Source: Chloracidobacterium sp. N (lineage in GTDB: Bacteria; Acidobacteriota; Blastocatellia; Chloracidobacteriales; Chloracidobacteriaceae). From it: a DNA stretch of 64,000 nucleotides. The DNA is taken from the NCBI RefSeq assembly GCF_018304765.1, contig NZ_CP072643.1, positions 806,001 to 870,000 of the forward strand. The letters are read 5' to 3'. How positions within the stretch are numbered: the stretch's first letter is position 1; each line of letters begins with the position of its first letter. The position numbers and the translations under genes were made by a program. Shown here piece by piece: positions 47,390-55,898 of the stretch. The notes beneath the pieces were generated by a model. That model saw nothing but the letters and a program-made list of their open reading frames with translations, searched no databases and was not told the origin of the DNA.

Positions 47390-48952
47390 TCATGACGTAG
47401 CCGTGGCGCTTTCGAGTTCGGAAGGTGGCGGCAGAATCAGCTCGACGCGCCGGTTGGCGGTCCGGCCGCGGGGCGTGGTGTTCGGCTGGCGCGGGTTGGC
47501 GTTGCCCATGGCAAACGCCTGGACGCGCTCGGTGGGAATGCCGCGCGCCGTCAGGTAGCCCAGCACGAGTTGCCCGCGCTCGCGGCAGAAGTCCTGGCGG
47601 CTTTGTTCCGTGCCGGCGTTGTCGCTGTAGGACTCGATGCGTACGGCGGCTTCGGTCAGGCGTAGAAACTCCACCAGCCGGTCGAGTTTGGCCATCGCCG
47701 CCGGCGTCAGAGCCATGGGCTGGCGGGGCATGGTGATGAAATCGCTGTCCGGCAGCACGAGCACCGAGCCGCGCGCTTCAAACCGGGCATCGCCAAAGAG
47801 ACGGGCCAGCTCTTCCCGCAGGGCCCGGATGCGCGCTTCGCGGGTCGCCGCTTGGGCACGGTCGAGTTCGCTGCGCAGGCGGCGGATTTCCTCGCGCAAA
47901 CTGGCTGTATTGGCATCCCCCTGCGTTTTGTCGGCAACCGTGCGGTTGTAGGCATCACGCAGACGCTCCCGGTCGGCCTCGACTTCGCGCCGCAGCCGCC
48001 GTTCGTTGTCAAGCTGCGCCTGCAGGGTGGGAATCTGTCCGACCCGATCCTGAAGTTCGGCAATGACATCATCCTTGGCCGCCAGTTCCTGGCGGCGGCG
48101 TTCGGCGGCGCGGCGCGCCGTGGCAATACGGCGCGCCCGCTCGGCCAGCCGGATGGCCGTATCAGCCGTTTCGGCGGCTTCATCGCGGCGTCCACGGCGG
48201 TAGAGGTCTTCGGCGGCTGCAAATGCATCGCCGGCGGCGGCCATCAGTTGGGGGGCAAGCTGATCGGCCTCGTAGTAGCGGGCAATGTCGCGGGCGCGCT
48301 GTGCCTGAAGCAGCTCCGGCGGATAGCGCGGATCGCGCCCGGCCGCCGGCGGCTCCGGGCTGACGATCCGGTTTTCCACGTCGGCATCGCCGGAGAAGTC
48401 AATTTCGTTGTCGGCAACGAAAACCTGTCCGGTACGGACTTCGGCATTGGCCGCCACGACGAGGCGCGAGGGCGACGTGACCATGTAGTGCGGCTCGGCC
48501 GTGACGATCAGGCTGAAGTTGCGGTGACGGGTCGTGGTGCTGATTTCCGAGCCGAACCAGCCGTCGAGTGTGTCGCTCTGCCGCTTGCGGTATTCGCCCA
48601 GGTTGTCGCAGATGCCTTCGGGCGTCACGGCCCACATGACGTATGTGGCGGCCATCGGCCCGACCGTGGCCGGGCGGGGCAGCCGTTTGAGCGTCAGGGA
48701 GATTTTCGTAATGCTGCTGCGCCGTTCGACGACGGCCTCGCCGCTGACATTTGCCCCGAACCGCTGGGTGCCCACCATCGGGACGCGCACTTCGCGGTCG
48801 AACGGATAGCGGATGGTGACGGTGCGAAAGGTGACATCGCTGCGCGGCACGGGCGGAAGCTGCTGCGCCGCAGCCGGGCACAGGGCAGCGAGGCTAAGGG
48901 CCGCGGCCAGGAACAGCCGGCCTATCCTGTGGTGCATGGTCGGTTCTGTCAT
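47390..48952 (-). CDS. OmpA-family exported protein with coiled coil
   Basis: A 520-residue protein. A signal peptide (LFLAAALSLAALCPAAAQQ) precedes a beta-rich domain of about 150 residues. A DUF4398-like helical region follows (AQRARDIARYYEADQLAPQLMAAAGDAFAAAEDLYRRG), then a long coiled coil (AERARRIATARRAAERRRQ...LQDRVGQIPTLQAQLDNERR). The C-terminal OmpA peptidoglycan-binding domain reads IESYSDNAGTEQSRQDFCRERGQLVLGYLTARGIPTERVQAFAMGNANP. It should tether the outer membrane or a periplasmic complex to peptidoglycan. The start overlaps the VWA gene stop (ATGA), and it is the last gene of a three-gene unit. Confidence 0.85.
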   Translation of the reverse strand: MTEPTMHHRIGRLFLAAALSLAALCPAAAQQLPPVPRSDVTFRTVTIRYPFDREVRVPMVGTQRFGANVSGEAVVERRSSITKISLTLKRLPRPATVGPMAATYVMWAVTPEGICDNLGEYRKRQSDTLDGWFGSEISTTTRHRNFSLIVTAEPHYMVTSPSRLVVAANAEVRTGQVFVADNEIDFSGDADVENRIVSPEPPAAGRDPRYPPELLQAQRARDIARYYEADQLAPQLMAAAGDAFAAAEDLYRRGRRDEAAETADTAIRLAERARRIATARRAAERRRQELAAKDDVIAELQDRVGQIPTLQAQLDNERRLRREVEADRERLRDAYNRTVADKTQGDANTASLREEIRRLRSELDRAQAATREARIRALREELARLFGDARFEARGSVLVLPDSDFITMPRQPMALTPAAMAKLDRLVEFLRLTEAAVRIESYSDNAGTEQSRQDFCRERGQLVLGYLTARGIPTERVQAFAMGNANPRQPNTTPRGRTANRRVELILPPPSELESATATS

Positions 48953-49974
48953 GGGGTGTCGTACTCGGAAGTGTATTCGGTTTGGGAAAAGACCCGCAGC
49001 CGCCGGTCACGGGGACGAATTTCCACTGTCCGCCGGGCGGCTGCGCCGGGCGGCCCCGTCGGGCGATAGACGGCAATGTACTGCCCGCTGAGATCGTCCA
49101 CGATGCGTTTGAAGCTCCGTTCCAGATCGGCTTCGTCAGTCGGGAAGAATGCCTTGCCCCCGGTGGCGGTGCAGAGCTGTTCGAGGGCGTCGCGGTCCAC
49201 GTCGCCGAACCGGAAGCGGTCGCCGAGACCGAGCGCATAGACGACAATCCCACGCCGGCGCAGACTGGCCGCCACGCGCCCCGGCGAAAGCTGGCTGGCG
49301 GTGTCGCGGCCGTCGGTCAGCACGCAAATGGCCCGGCGAATGGCGCGGCGCGTGCCGCCGCTGCCAATGACCCGCCGGGCGGTGTGTCCTTCGAGGATTT
49401 CGCGCCCGGTGATGTCCAGCGCGTCATAGAGCGCCGTGCCGAGCGGGGGTGTACCGTTGTCTTCATCGCGGAAAAGCTGTTCGCGTTCGATGCGTCCGAG
49501 GGCAGTTTTGAGCGATTTGAGGTGGCTGGTCAGTCCGTTGACGAGATGGACTTCACCGCCGAACGTCGCCAGCGCGCCGTAGTCTTTGCCGGGGCGGAAA
49601 AACGCATCGAAGAACACATCCACAGCGCGTTTTTCGGCCGGCAAAAGCGACGCCTGGCTGTCGCTGGTGTCCAGAAGGACGGCCAGCATCAGTGGCAGTT
49701 CGTTGCTTGTGCGGAAAAGGTCAATGGTCTGCCGCTGCCCGTCTTCATAAAGCTCGAAGTCAGAAGCTTGCAGGTTGGAGACGATGCGCCCGCGCTCGTC
49801 CACGACACTGAACACAACACCCCGCGAGTCGGCGACAATGGCGATTTCGTCGCCGGGGTCGGGCAGCGGCGGGGTGACGGTGCGTGGGCGTCCGCCGTCC
49901 TGGGCCAGATTGAGCAAAGGAAACAGCAACGTGACCAGAAGCGCCGGAAAGAAGCCAGGCCAGCGTAAGGACAT
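48949..49974 (-). CDS. VWFA-related exported protein
   Basis: About 341 residues from ATG 49974; TTG 49983 is an alternative. A hydrophobic N-terminus (FFPALLVTLLFPLLNLAQ) is a signal peptide. The VWA-like domain has the MIDAS-type DTSDS in LAVLLDTSDSQASLLPAEKR, GTALYDALD and CVLTDGRDTASQ. The preceding segment VFSVVDERGRIVSNLQASDFELYEDGQRQTI is the hallmark of the VWFA-related domain common in Acidobacteria (TIGR03436). It is presumably a metal-dependent adhesion or scaffolding protein in the envelope and is coupled to OmpA downstream and a hypothetical protein upstream. Confidence 0.87.
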   Translation of the reverse strand: MSLRWPGFFPALLVTLLFPLLNLAQDGGRPRTVTPPLPDPGDEIAIVADSRGVVFSVVDERGRIVSNLQASDFELYEDGQRQTIDLFRTSNELPLMLAVLLDTSDSQASLLPAEKRAVDVFFDAFFRPGKDYGALATFGGEVHLVNGLTSHLKSLKTALGRIEREQLFRDEDNGTPPLGTALYDALDITGREILEGHTARRVIGSGGTRRAIRRAICVLTDGRDTASQLSPGRVAASLRRRGIVVYALGLGDRFRFGDVDRDALEQLCTATGGKAFFPTDEADLERSFKRIVDDLSGQYIAVYRPTGPPGAAARRTVEIRPRDRRLRVFSQTEYTSEYDTP

Positions 49975-49984
49975 AGTGGGCAAC

Positions 49985-50596
49985 TCACATGATGACGCGC
50001 AGGTGACTCCACCCGCCCGTCAGGAGGTCTTCTTCGGAGAGGCCGTCTTCGGGACTGCCCGGCATGACGAAGACGGCATCGCCGAGGATCGTCTCCGGGT
50101 TGACATACAGGATGCCGTTGACGAGCGAGCGCAGGGTTTCGCGTTGCCAGTAGCACCGTTCGTCCGTGACAGCCTCGCCGGGCGGGTATGGGACGCTCAG
50201 CAGCAGCAGAATGGTTGCCGCGACGTAGTCCTTGCGGTTGGAGAGACGACGCATCTGGTCCACGTCTTCGCCGACTTCTTCATCTTCGGTCGCCGAGGAA
50301 GCCGACAGTTCCGCCGACCATTCCTCGAACATCCGCTGTCCTTCTGCGCCCGTGACATATTCCCAGTAGGTGTGGGTCCAGTAGGGTTCCTGTTCGAGCA
50401 GCAGCGCCACGATGCGCTTGAGGTAACGCTGTTTGGCGGCGACATCCTGCAGATCGCCATCCGGGTCGGCCACAACCGCAGCCAGCCGCCGGCGGAGGGT
50501 GTCTTCGCCGAAGGCGCGAATGACGAGCTGGACGCCGAAGAAGTAGAGTTCCTCATCCTTGAGGAACAGCCTGGCAAACCACGAACGGCGCGACAT
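49985..50596 (-). CDS. Hypothetical protein
   Basis: A 203-residue protein that I do not recognise. It is mostly helical and acidic, has no signal peptide, and carries Trp/Tyr-rich stretches (EQEPYWTHTYWEYVTGAEGQRMFEEW). A weak hydrophobic segment (YVAATILLLLSVPYPPG) is unlikely to be a membrane helix. GAGGAAAC precedes the ATG by about ten bases. It is the first gene in the unit leading to the VWFA and OmpA proteins; its stop is 10 bp before the VWFA ATG. A cytoplasmic accessory role for those exported proteins is possible but unproven. Confidence 0.65.
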   Translation of the reverse strand: MSRRSWFARLFLKDEELYFFGVQLVIRAFGEDTLRRRLAAVVADPDGDLQDVAAKQRYLKRIVALLLEQEPYWTHTYWEYVTGAEGQRMFEEWSAELSASSATEDEEVGEDVDQMRRLSNRKDYVAATILLLLSVPYPPGEAVTDERCYWQRETLRSLVNGILYVNPETILGDAVFVMPGSPEDGLSEEDLLTGGWSHLRVIM

Positions 50597-51006
50597 CCGT
50601 TTGTTTCCTCGTTTCCCGGTACATCAAAGATTCTGGCCCTCAAGGACCGCCCCCAGGGCGGGTAGCATATAGCATATTTCGGCCGCCCTTTGCCGTTAGC
50701 CTTCGGGGGGAGCAACCCTGTACATCGGCCCGGCCTCACAAGCTGCGGCCGGCTGGCTGTGTCGGGGTCGGTGCTCCCCGGAATGTTTCATCTCCGTATC
50801 GTGGGCGGCCGCGGGAGTTCTTCCCGTAACCTCCCGTTCATCTTTCAGCCGGGGCCTAACTATTTTTCCAGAAAAGACTTAGCCAGACGCAACACGCGCC
50901 TGACCGGGGCGATAACGTGGTGTGGAAGGCCCATGTGTGGTCCACCCGGCACCAGAGCCGTTACCTATTTTTTCATTCGCCCCTGTGGTCTTTGAAAGGT
51001 TTTGTC
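50597..51006. other. Divergent intergenic region
   Basis: These 410 bases must contain promoters for the hypothetical/VWA/OmpA unit and for the nuclease gene. A TAGCATA direct repeat occurs at about 50662-50676. I see no reliable promoter pair, RNA gene or mobile sequence. Confidence 0.5.
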
Positions 51007-52818
51007 ATGTCGCGCATCGGTAATCCCTTCGCTGCCCTCATCTCCCGTCTGCAACGTGCGCGGGTGGAAGACCAGTCCATTGCTCCCCGGACGCGCCCCC
51101 AACCGGCGCCGACCCCCTCCGAAACGACGCCGGCACGCCCGACGACGTTCAGCCCGACTTCGCTCGATGCCGCCCACACGGCCCGGGCCGGTTTCAACCA
51201 GGCCGACCGACTGCGCGCCAACCTCTTCTCGATGTTCCGCCCGGCCGCTGCGCCCACGGCTGCCACGTCTGCGGCTGCCACAGCCGGCAATACCCAGACG
51301 GTAACGGCTTCAGCCACCCCCAACGCTGCCATCCGTGACTTCCAGACAACGACTTCCACGATTGCCATCACCGAGGATTTGAAAACGACCGGCGTGCGCG
51401 TGGATGTCAACATCGCGCACAGCTACGCCAGCGATCTGGTGGTCAAGCTGCGCTCGCCCGAAGGGCGCGAAGTGCTGCTGCGCAATCGTGAGGGCGGACG
51501 CGGCACCGGTACGGTCAGCTTCACGGCGAACCCATCCGACTTCAACGGGGTTTCAACCAAAGGCAACTGGACGCTGGTGGTCGAAGACCGTGCTGGCGGC
51601 GATGTCGGTACGCTGCGCAACTGGTCGCTGGCGCTGACCGGCGCCCGGCCCGCGCCAGAGCCGCCGCCGGCGGCCGGCGGCCGTACGGTGACGCAAACGG
51701 CCACGCCGAACGCGGCCATCCGCGACCTCCAGACGACAACCTCAACGATTGCCATCAATGACGATCTGAAGACGACCGGCGTGCGCGTGGATGTCAACAT
51801 TGCCCACACCTACGCCAGCGATCTGGTGGTGAAACTGCGTTCGCCCCAGGGACAGGAAGTGACGCTGCGCAACCGTGAAGGCGGGCGGGGCAACGGTACG
51901 GTCAGCTTCACGGCCAATCCTGCCGATTTCAACGGAACGGACGCCAAAGGCGAATGGACGCTCATCGTGGAAGACCGCGAGCGGGCCGATGTGGGAACGC
52001 TGCGGAGCTGGTCGCTGTCGGTCACGGGCACGGACCGCACGCCGCCGCCGGCGCCCCCGCGCCCGACGCCGCCACCGGACAACAGCCCGCTGCTGCTGGG
52101 CAATCCCTCGAATGCCGTCCCGGATGTGCGCCAGGAAAACAACTACCTCATCGTCCGGGATCAGTTCACGGCTTCCTACAACCGGGCTGACGCCAAACCG
52201 AACTGGGTGGCCTGGCACACCGACCAGTCGCACCTCGGACGCGAAGGGCGTGGCAAGTTCGATGAAAACAGCACCGACAACCAGCTTCCCGAAGGCTGGC
52301 GGCGCGTTACGACGTTTGACTACACCGGCAGCGGCTATGACCGTGGGCACCACCTGCCGAGCGCCGACCGTACAGCTTCGCGCGCGGCCAACAACGGCAC
52401 ATTTCTGATGACGAATGTCCTTCCCCAGGCGCCGGACAACAACCAGGGGCCTTGGGAGCGGATGGAACGGTACGTCCGCGACCAGATTCGCCAGAACGAC
52501 ATGGAGGCCTACACCATCATGGGCAGCTACGGCGAAGTGGGCCGGATTCCAGGGCAGGGAGGTGACGCCAACATCGCCATTCCCGAACGGGTCTGGAAAG
52601 TGGTGGTGCTCATCCCACGGGGTGATAACGACCTGGAGCGTATCAACCGGGATACGCAGGTCATCGCGGTGGACATGCCGAACCGCCAGGGCATGCGCAA
52701 CGACAACTGGGAAAACTACCGGGTGTCGGTGGCGGACATCGAGCGTGCAACCAACACGCAGTTCTTTACGAACCTGCCGCCGGAAGTGCAGGCGGCGCTG
52801 CGCGAGAAGGGGCGTTAG
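51007..52818 (+). CDS. DNA/RNA non-specific endonuclease with two P domains
   Basis: A 603-residue protein; ATG 51007 has AAAGG nine bases upstream. An Ala/Thr/Pro-rich N-terminal 95 residues shows no clear signal peptide. Two P (proprotein convertase) domains of about 115 residues follow at about 98-215 and 228-345, closely similar (IAHSYASDLVVKLRSPEG and IAHTYASDLVVKLRSPQG; GNWTLVVEDRAGGDVGTL and GEWTLIVEDRERADVGTL). A C-terminal NUC1-type nuclease carries the catalytic DRGHHLPSADR (about 444-454) and a metal-binding Asn in LMTNVLPQAPDNNQGPW. P domains usually sit on secreted proteases and aid folding or adhesion, so pairing them with a nuclease is uncommon. Secretion is likely but the route is unknown. 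Confidence 0.87.
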   Translation: MSRIGNPFAALISRLQRARVEDQSIAPRTRPQPAPTPSETTPARPTTFSPTSLDAAHTARAGFNQADRLRANLFSMFRPAAAPTAATSAAATAGNTQTVTASATPNAAIRDFQTTTSTIAITEDLKTTGVRVDVNIAHSYASDLVVKLRSPEGREVLLRNREGGRGTGTVSFTANPSDFNGVSTKGNWTLVVEDRAGGDVGTLRNWSLALTGARPAPEPPPAAGGRTVTQTATPNAAIRDLQTTTSTIAINDDLKTTGVRVDVNIAHTYASDLVVKLRSPQGQEVTLRNREGGRGNGTVSFTANPADFNGTDAKGEWTLIVEDRERADVGTLRSWSLSVTGTDRTPPPAPPRPTPPPDNSPLLLGNPSNAVPDVRQENNYLIVRDQFTASYNRADAKPNWVAWHTDQSHLGREGRGKFDENSTDNQLPEGWRRVTTFDYTGSGYDRGHHLPSADRTASRAANNGTFLMTNVLPQAPDNNQGPWERMERYVRDQIRQNDMEAYTIMGSYGEVGRIPGQGGDANIAIPERVWKVVVLIPRGDNDLERINRDTQVIAVDMPNRQGMRNDNWENYRVSVADIERATNTQFFTNLPPEVQAALREKGR

Positions 52819-52863
52819 TCCGGTTGATTGGCCAGTCCTGATTGGCCAGTCCGCACCATTCGG

Positions 52864-52898
52864 CCGCACGGTGGTTGGCTTCCGCCGTGCGGTTTTTT
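52864..52898 (+). terminator. Rho-independent terminator after the nuclease gene
   Basis: CCGCACGG (52864-52871) pairs with CCGTGCGG (52885-52892) and is followed immediately by TTTTTT (52893-52898). It lies 46 bases after the nuclease stop. A 13-bp direct repeat (GATTGGCCAGTCC, from about 52826) precedes it. Confidence 0.88.
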
Positions 52899-52949
52899 CT
52901 GCGGGGCTGACCGGCGTCATCGCGCCGGGGACATGCCGGGCGGGCCTGT

Positions 52950-55220
52950 CTATCCTGGCCAGCCGTGACGGATTTCGTTCTCCGGCTGCCTGAGTCCGCC
53001 GCCGGCTTCAGCGAGCAGCCCCAGGTGGGCCACCACCCGCCGCAGGAGCCGTCTCATGTCGCCGGAAGGAACTCCCTGGACGGTGAAAACACGGTTTTGC
53101 TTCAAAGCATCCTTCAGCACATCGCGCAGAAGTTTTACCTCTGCCGGCGTCGCGTCGGTGAGGGCCAGCAGAACCCGGTCATCGGCTCCCTGCACAAACG
53201 ACCGGAGCGCCTGAACGTCCTCTGGTGCGATTTCAAACCTGGCTGGCAGAAGCCGCTTTGCCGGTGGTGCCTCGGCGGGTTTGTCAACCGGGATGAGCCG
53301 GTTGTGCGCTTTCGCATGTGGGCTGACCTCACAGCCGCTCAATGACGGTTCGTGGAAGGCCGCCTGCTCCTTTCTGAGGCTGTCAAGAACGGTCTGAATC
53401 GCGTGGCGGTTCGTGCCAAAGATGAACACCGTCTCCAGTGGCTGTACGGCATCCTTGAGATGCCCGAAGAGATTCGCCTCCACGTCGTTGGCGTTACAGA
53501 GCGGAAGCAGTCGCTGGCGTTTGTTTTTGATGGGTTCAATCCGCACCCCGCGCCCTACCGACTGAAGAATGAATTTCCGGGCATCCGGGCCTATGCCGAT
53601 GTTGATGTAGCCAATCACATTCGGGCGGTTGGAGTCCCAGCCCTCATAGAAGGAGCGGGAGCCCAGCAGGATGTTGATGTCTGATGCATCCCCGTTCAGA
53701 CCGGCAAACAGACTTTCATTGTCAAATCGCTCCACGATCTCATAACCCGTGAGCTTCTCTTTGAGCCAGGCGGAGATGTCGCCAATCCTGATGAGGGCAA
53801 AGGGGCGGTCAGCCGTCTTCAGTTTGAACGCCATCTCCTGACGATTGGAGGGGCGTAGCAAAACCTCAATCTCCCCGTGGCTGCTGGCGTTGAACACGCA
53901 CTGACAGAGGTCTTCCGGCAAAAGGCTGTCCCATACAGCCGGGTTGATGCGCACCTTTTCATCTTCAAAGAGAAACTCAGGTTGTTGCTCCAGTTCCCGG
54001 CGCAGCTCTTCCTTGGCTGCCTGCCACAGGTCAGGTGGTACGCCTTGCCGGGCCAGGAGCTCCAGCTCACGGAAAAACCGTTCCAGGTCGGCATCCCGGG
54101 GGTTGACCGAGTTCACCAGCAGCAGCAGCAGCGGGCGGTGGTAAAGGCCAGCCGGCTGGACCGTGCGCTCATACACTTTCCGCACATACGCCAGCATGAT
54201 CAGCATCTTCAGCACCACCTTCCGCTTTTCCGCGTCCGGGTCGTCTTCCGGTTTGTCCCGGAAGGCGCTCAGTTCCGGCTGCACCACCAGCAGGTGTTTG
54301 CCGTAGCCCCGGCGGATGTACTCCGCGAGGTTGAAGTTACAGACCGTGGTGGCGATGTCGCGTGGGTCGGTGAAGGTGGCGGAGAAGTTGAACAGGAAAC
54401 CGTTGCGCGAGAGGATCGAGTAAATGTGCTGGCGTTTGGAGTCCTCGCGGTCGCCTTTGTGGGCCTCGTCCAGCAACACAAACCATTTTCCGTCATTATC
54501 GTAGTTGCGGAAGTCTAAAATCTTTTCCTTCTGCTGGGCGCTGAGGTTGTCAGAACGGTAGTAAAAGACGGTGATCCCCTGTTCCCGGAACAGGGAAGAT
54601 CGCTCGCGCTTGACCGCGGCGTAGTCTTTCAGTTCATGCAGCACAATCGGCGTGTCACTGTGGCTTGTATTGAACTCCGCCACATGGCGCCTGAGCTGTT
54701 CGATGAGGTCGGTGCGGTGGGTGAGAAACAGAATATCGCACGGCGGCACTTCTCCGGCCTGAATCAGCCGCCCCAGCCGTTCCATGAGCTTGACAATGAC
54801 AACGGTCTTGCCGCTGCCCGTGGCCATCCAGAAGTTCAGGCGGTTGATAAAGGCTTCGTAGCTGATGTTCCCGGTTTGGGCGTGAATATAATCGGCATAG
54901 TAGTTCAGGAGCAGATCAGCCAAGGCAGGTTTCAGCTCAATGGAGAAGTCCTCTGAAAGTCCGTTGTCGCCATACCACTGCCAGAACCGCATCTTGCGCT
55001 GACGGTTGGCGTCGTCGGCAGGGTGAGGCGGGCCGTTACCAAAATCTTCGTAATACTTCCACAGGGCCTTGAGTGCGTTCTGGAGCGCCCGTTGCTGGTA
55101 ATCGAACAGGCGCTTCGTAGGGGAGAAGTGCGAAAGGTCATCCATCCACCCCTGGGGCAGACGGCTGTCGGGAATATCTTCTGCCATGTATTGCATGTGG
55201 ATGCGCGTCATTGTCGTCAC
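52950..55220 (-). CDS. Res-like DEAD/DEAH helicase, C-terminal nuclease region missing
   Basis: A 756-residue SF2 helicase resembling type III restriction Res subunits. Motif I is MATGSGKTVVIV (about 135), the DEAH-box variant is VLLDEAHKGDRE (about 250), motif III is FNFSATFTDPR and motif VI is ILQSVGRGVRIEP (about 550). The frame runs through a conserved-looking helical region and then stops abruptly after ENEIRH with GWPG. In related proteins the sequence continues past this type of motif into a PD-(D/E)xK nuclease domain, which is absent here. The DNA downstream is the unrelated terminator region of the P-domain nuclease gene. Translocase activity may remain, but cleavage by this subunit is doubtful. 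It lies 27 bp from the 212-residue protein. Confidence 0.82.
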   Translation of the reverse strand: MTTMTRIHMQYMAEDIPDSRLPQGWMDDLSHFSPTKRLFDYQQRALQNALKALWKYYEDFGNGPPHPADDANRQRKMRFWQWYGDNGLSEDFSIELKPALADLLLNYYADYIHAQTGNISYEAFINRLNFWMATGSGKTVVIVKLMERLGRLIQAGEVPPCDILFLTHRTDLIEQLRRHVAEFNTSHSDTPIVLHELKDYAAVKRERSSLFREQGITVFYYRSDNLSAQQKEKILDFRNYDNDGKWFVLLDEAHKGDREDSKRQHIYSILSRNGFLFNFSATFTDPRDIATTVCNFNLAEYIRRGYGKHLLVVQPELSAFRDKPEDDPDAEKRKVVLKMLIMLAYVRKVYERTVQPAGLYHRPLLLLLVNSVNPRDADLERFFRELELLARQGVPPDLWQAAKEELRRELEQQPEFLFEDEKVRINPAVWDSLLPEDLCQCVFNASSHGEIEVLLRPSNRQEMAFKLKTADRPFALIRIGDISAWLKEKLTGYEIVERFDNESLFAGLNGDASDINILLGSRSFYEGWDSNRPNVIGYINIGIGPDARKFILQSVGRGVRIEPIKNKRQRLLPLCNANDVEANLFGHLKDAVQPLETVFIFGTNRHAIQTVLDSLRKEQAAFHEPSLSGCEVSPHAKAHNRLIPVDKPAEAPPAKRLLPARFEIAPEDVQALRSFVQGADDRVLLALTDATPAEVKLLRDVLKDALKQNRVFTVQGVPSGDMRRLLRRVVAHLGLLAEAGGGLRQPENEIRHGWPG

Positions 55221-55247
55221 ACTGTATCGGTCAGCTCATCCGATGCC

Positions 55248-55886
55248 TTAACTTTTACCTATGCACTTCAGAAGTTTTTCGTGTGTATCTATCTCACCCT
55301 TGCGCAGCATGTTATCTGAAGGGCTAAGGAAAAAAGCAGCCGAGTGCCAGCTTTCGTCAATGTTGTACGCCTTTTTGTTATTTATCCTTAGCCTGTATTT
55401 TGATTTCAGATAACTGATGAAAGCTTCACTTTTCAGCCATTTGTTGCAGTAGGTCTTAAGCAGCAAAGGGAGTTCCGTCTTTCCGGTTGCGCCTTTCCCG
55501 CCGACATAGAAGACGTGCACGTGGGCATCACAGGTTTTCAGTTTGCCGTATTTTTCGACTTTGATTTTCTTGAGAAAAGTGGAAATTTCTTTTGGTGGTA
55601 TCCAGTGGTTCAATGTTTTCAGGCAGTTTGTCTCATACGCTTTATCAATAAAGCTGAATGCGGAAATGTAATCCAGGCCGATGTTACCTGTTATGGTGTA
55701 CCAGCGCGCTTCCTCCTCTTTCACCTGAACCAGAAATTGTGTGCCATCGGGCAATATCACTTTGGCGTCATGATATGGGGTATTGTCTTTTTGAATGTTC
55801 CATTCATGTGGAATCAGGCCGGACTTTGCTTTCCAGATGTCCAGAATGTGTGATTCTTTCCTGCTGTAGCGACTGAAGTGGTCCAC
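55248..55886 (-). CDS. Hypothetical protein with D...QxK nuclease-like motif (DUF4365-like)
   Basis: A 212-residue protein, visibly richer in A/T and in Lys/Asn/Ile than the rest of the window, which indicates recent transfer. The segment HDAKVILPDGTQFLVQVK gives D-x13-Q-x-K, a spacing seen in PD-(D/E)xK nucleases, including DUF4365-type proteins with QVK. The rest has alternating strands and helices (RWYTITGNIGLDYISAF, AHVHVFYVGGKG) and a Lys-rich C-terminus. No family is certain. It is placed between the Mod methylase (12 bp) and the Res-like helicase (27 bp), where it could provide or replace nuclease activity. This is inference from motif and position. Confidence 0.6.
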   Translation of the reverse strand: MDHFSRYSRKESHILDIWKAKSGLIPHEWNIQKDNTPYHDAKVILPDGTQFLVQVKEEEARWYTITGNIGLDYISAFSFIDKAYETNCLKTLNHWIPPKEISTFLKKIKVEKYGKLKTCDAHVHVFYVGGKGATGKTELPLLLKTYCNKWLKSEAFISYLKSKYRLRINNKKAYNIDESWHSAAFFLSPSDNMLRKGEIDTHEKLLKCIGKS

Positions 55887-55898
55887 ACGGTTTACCTC

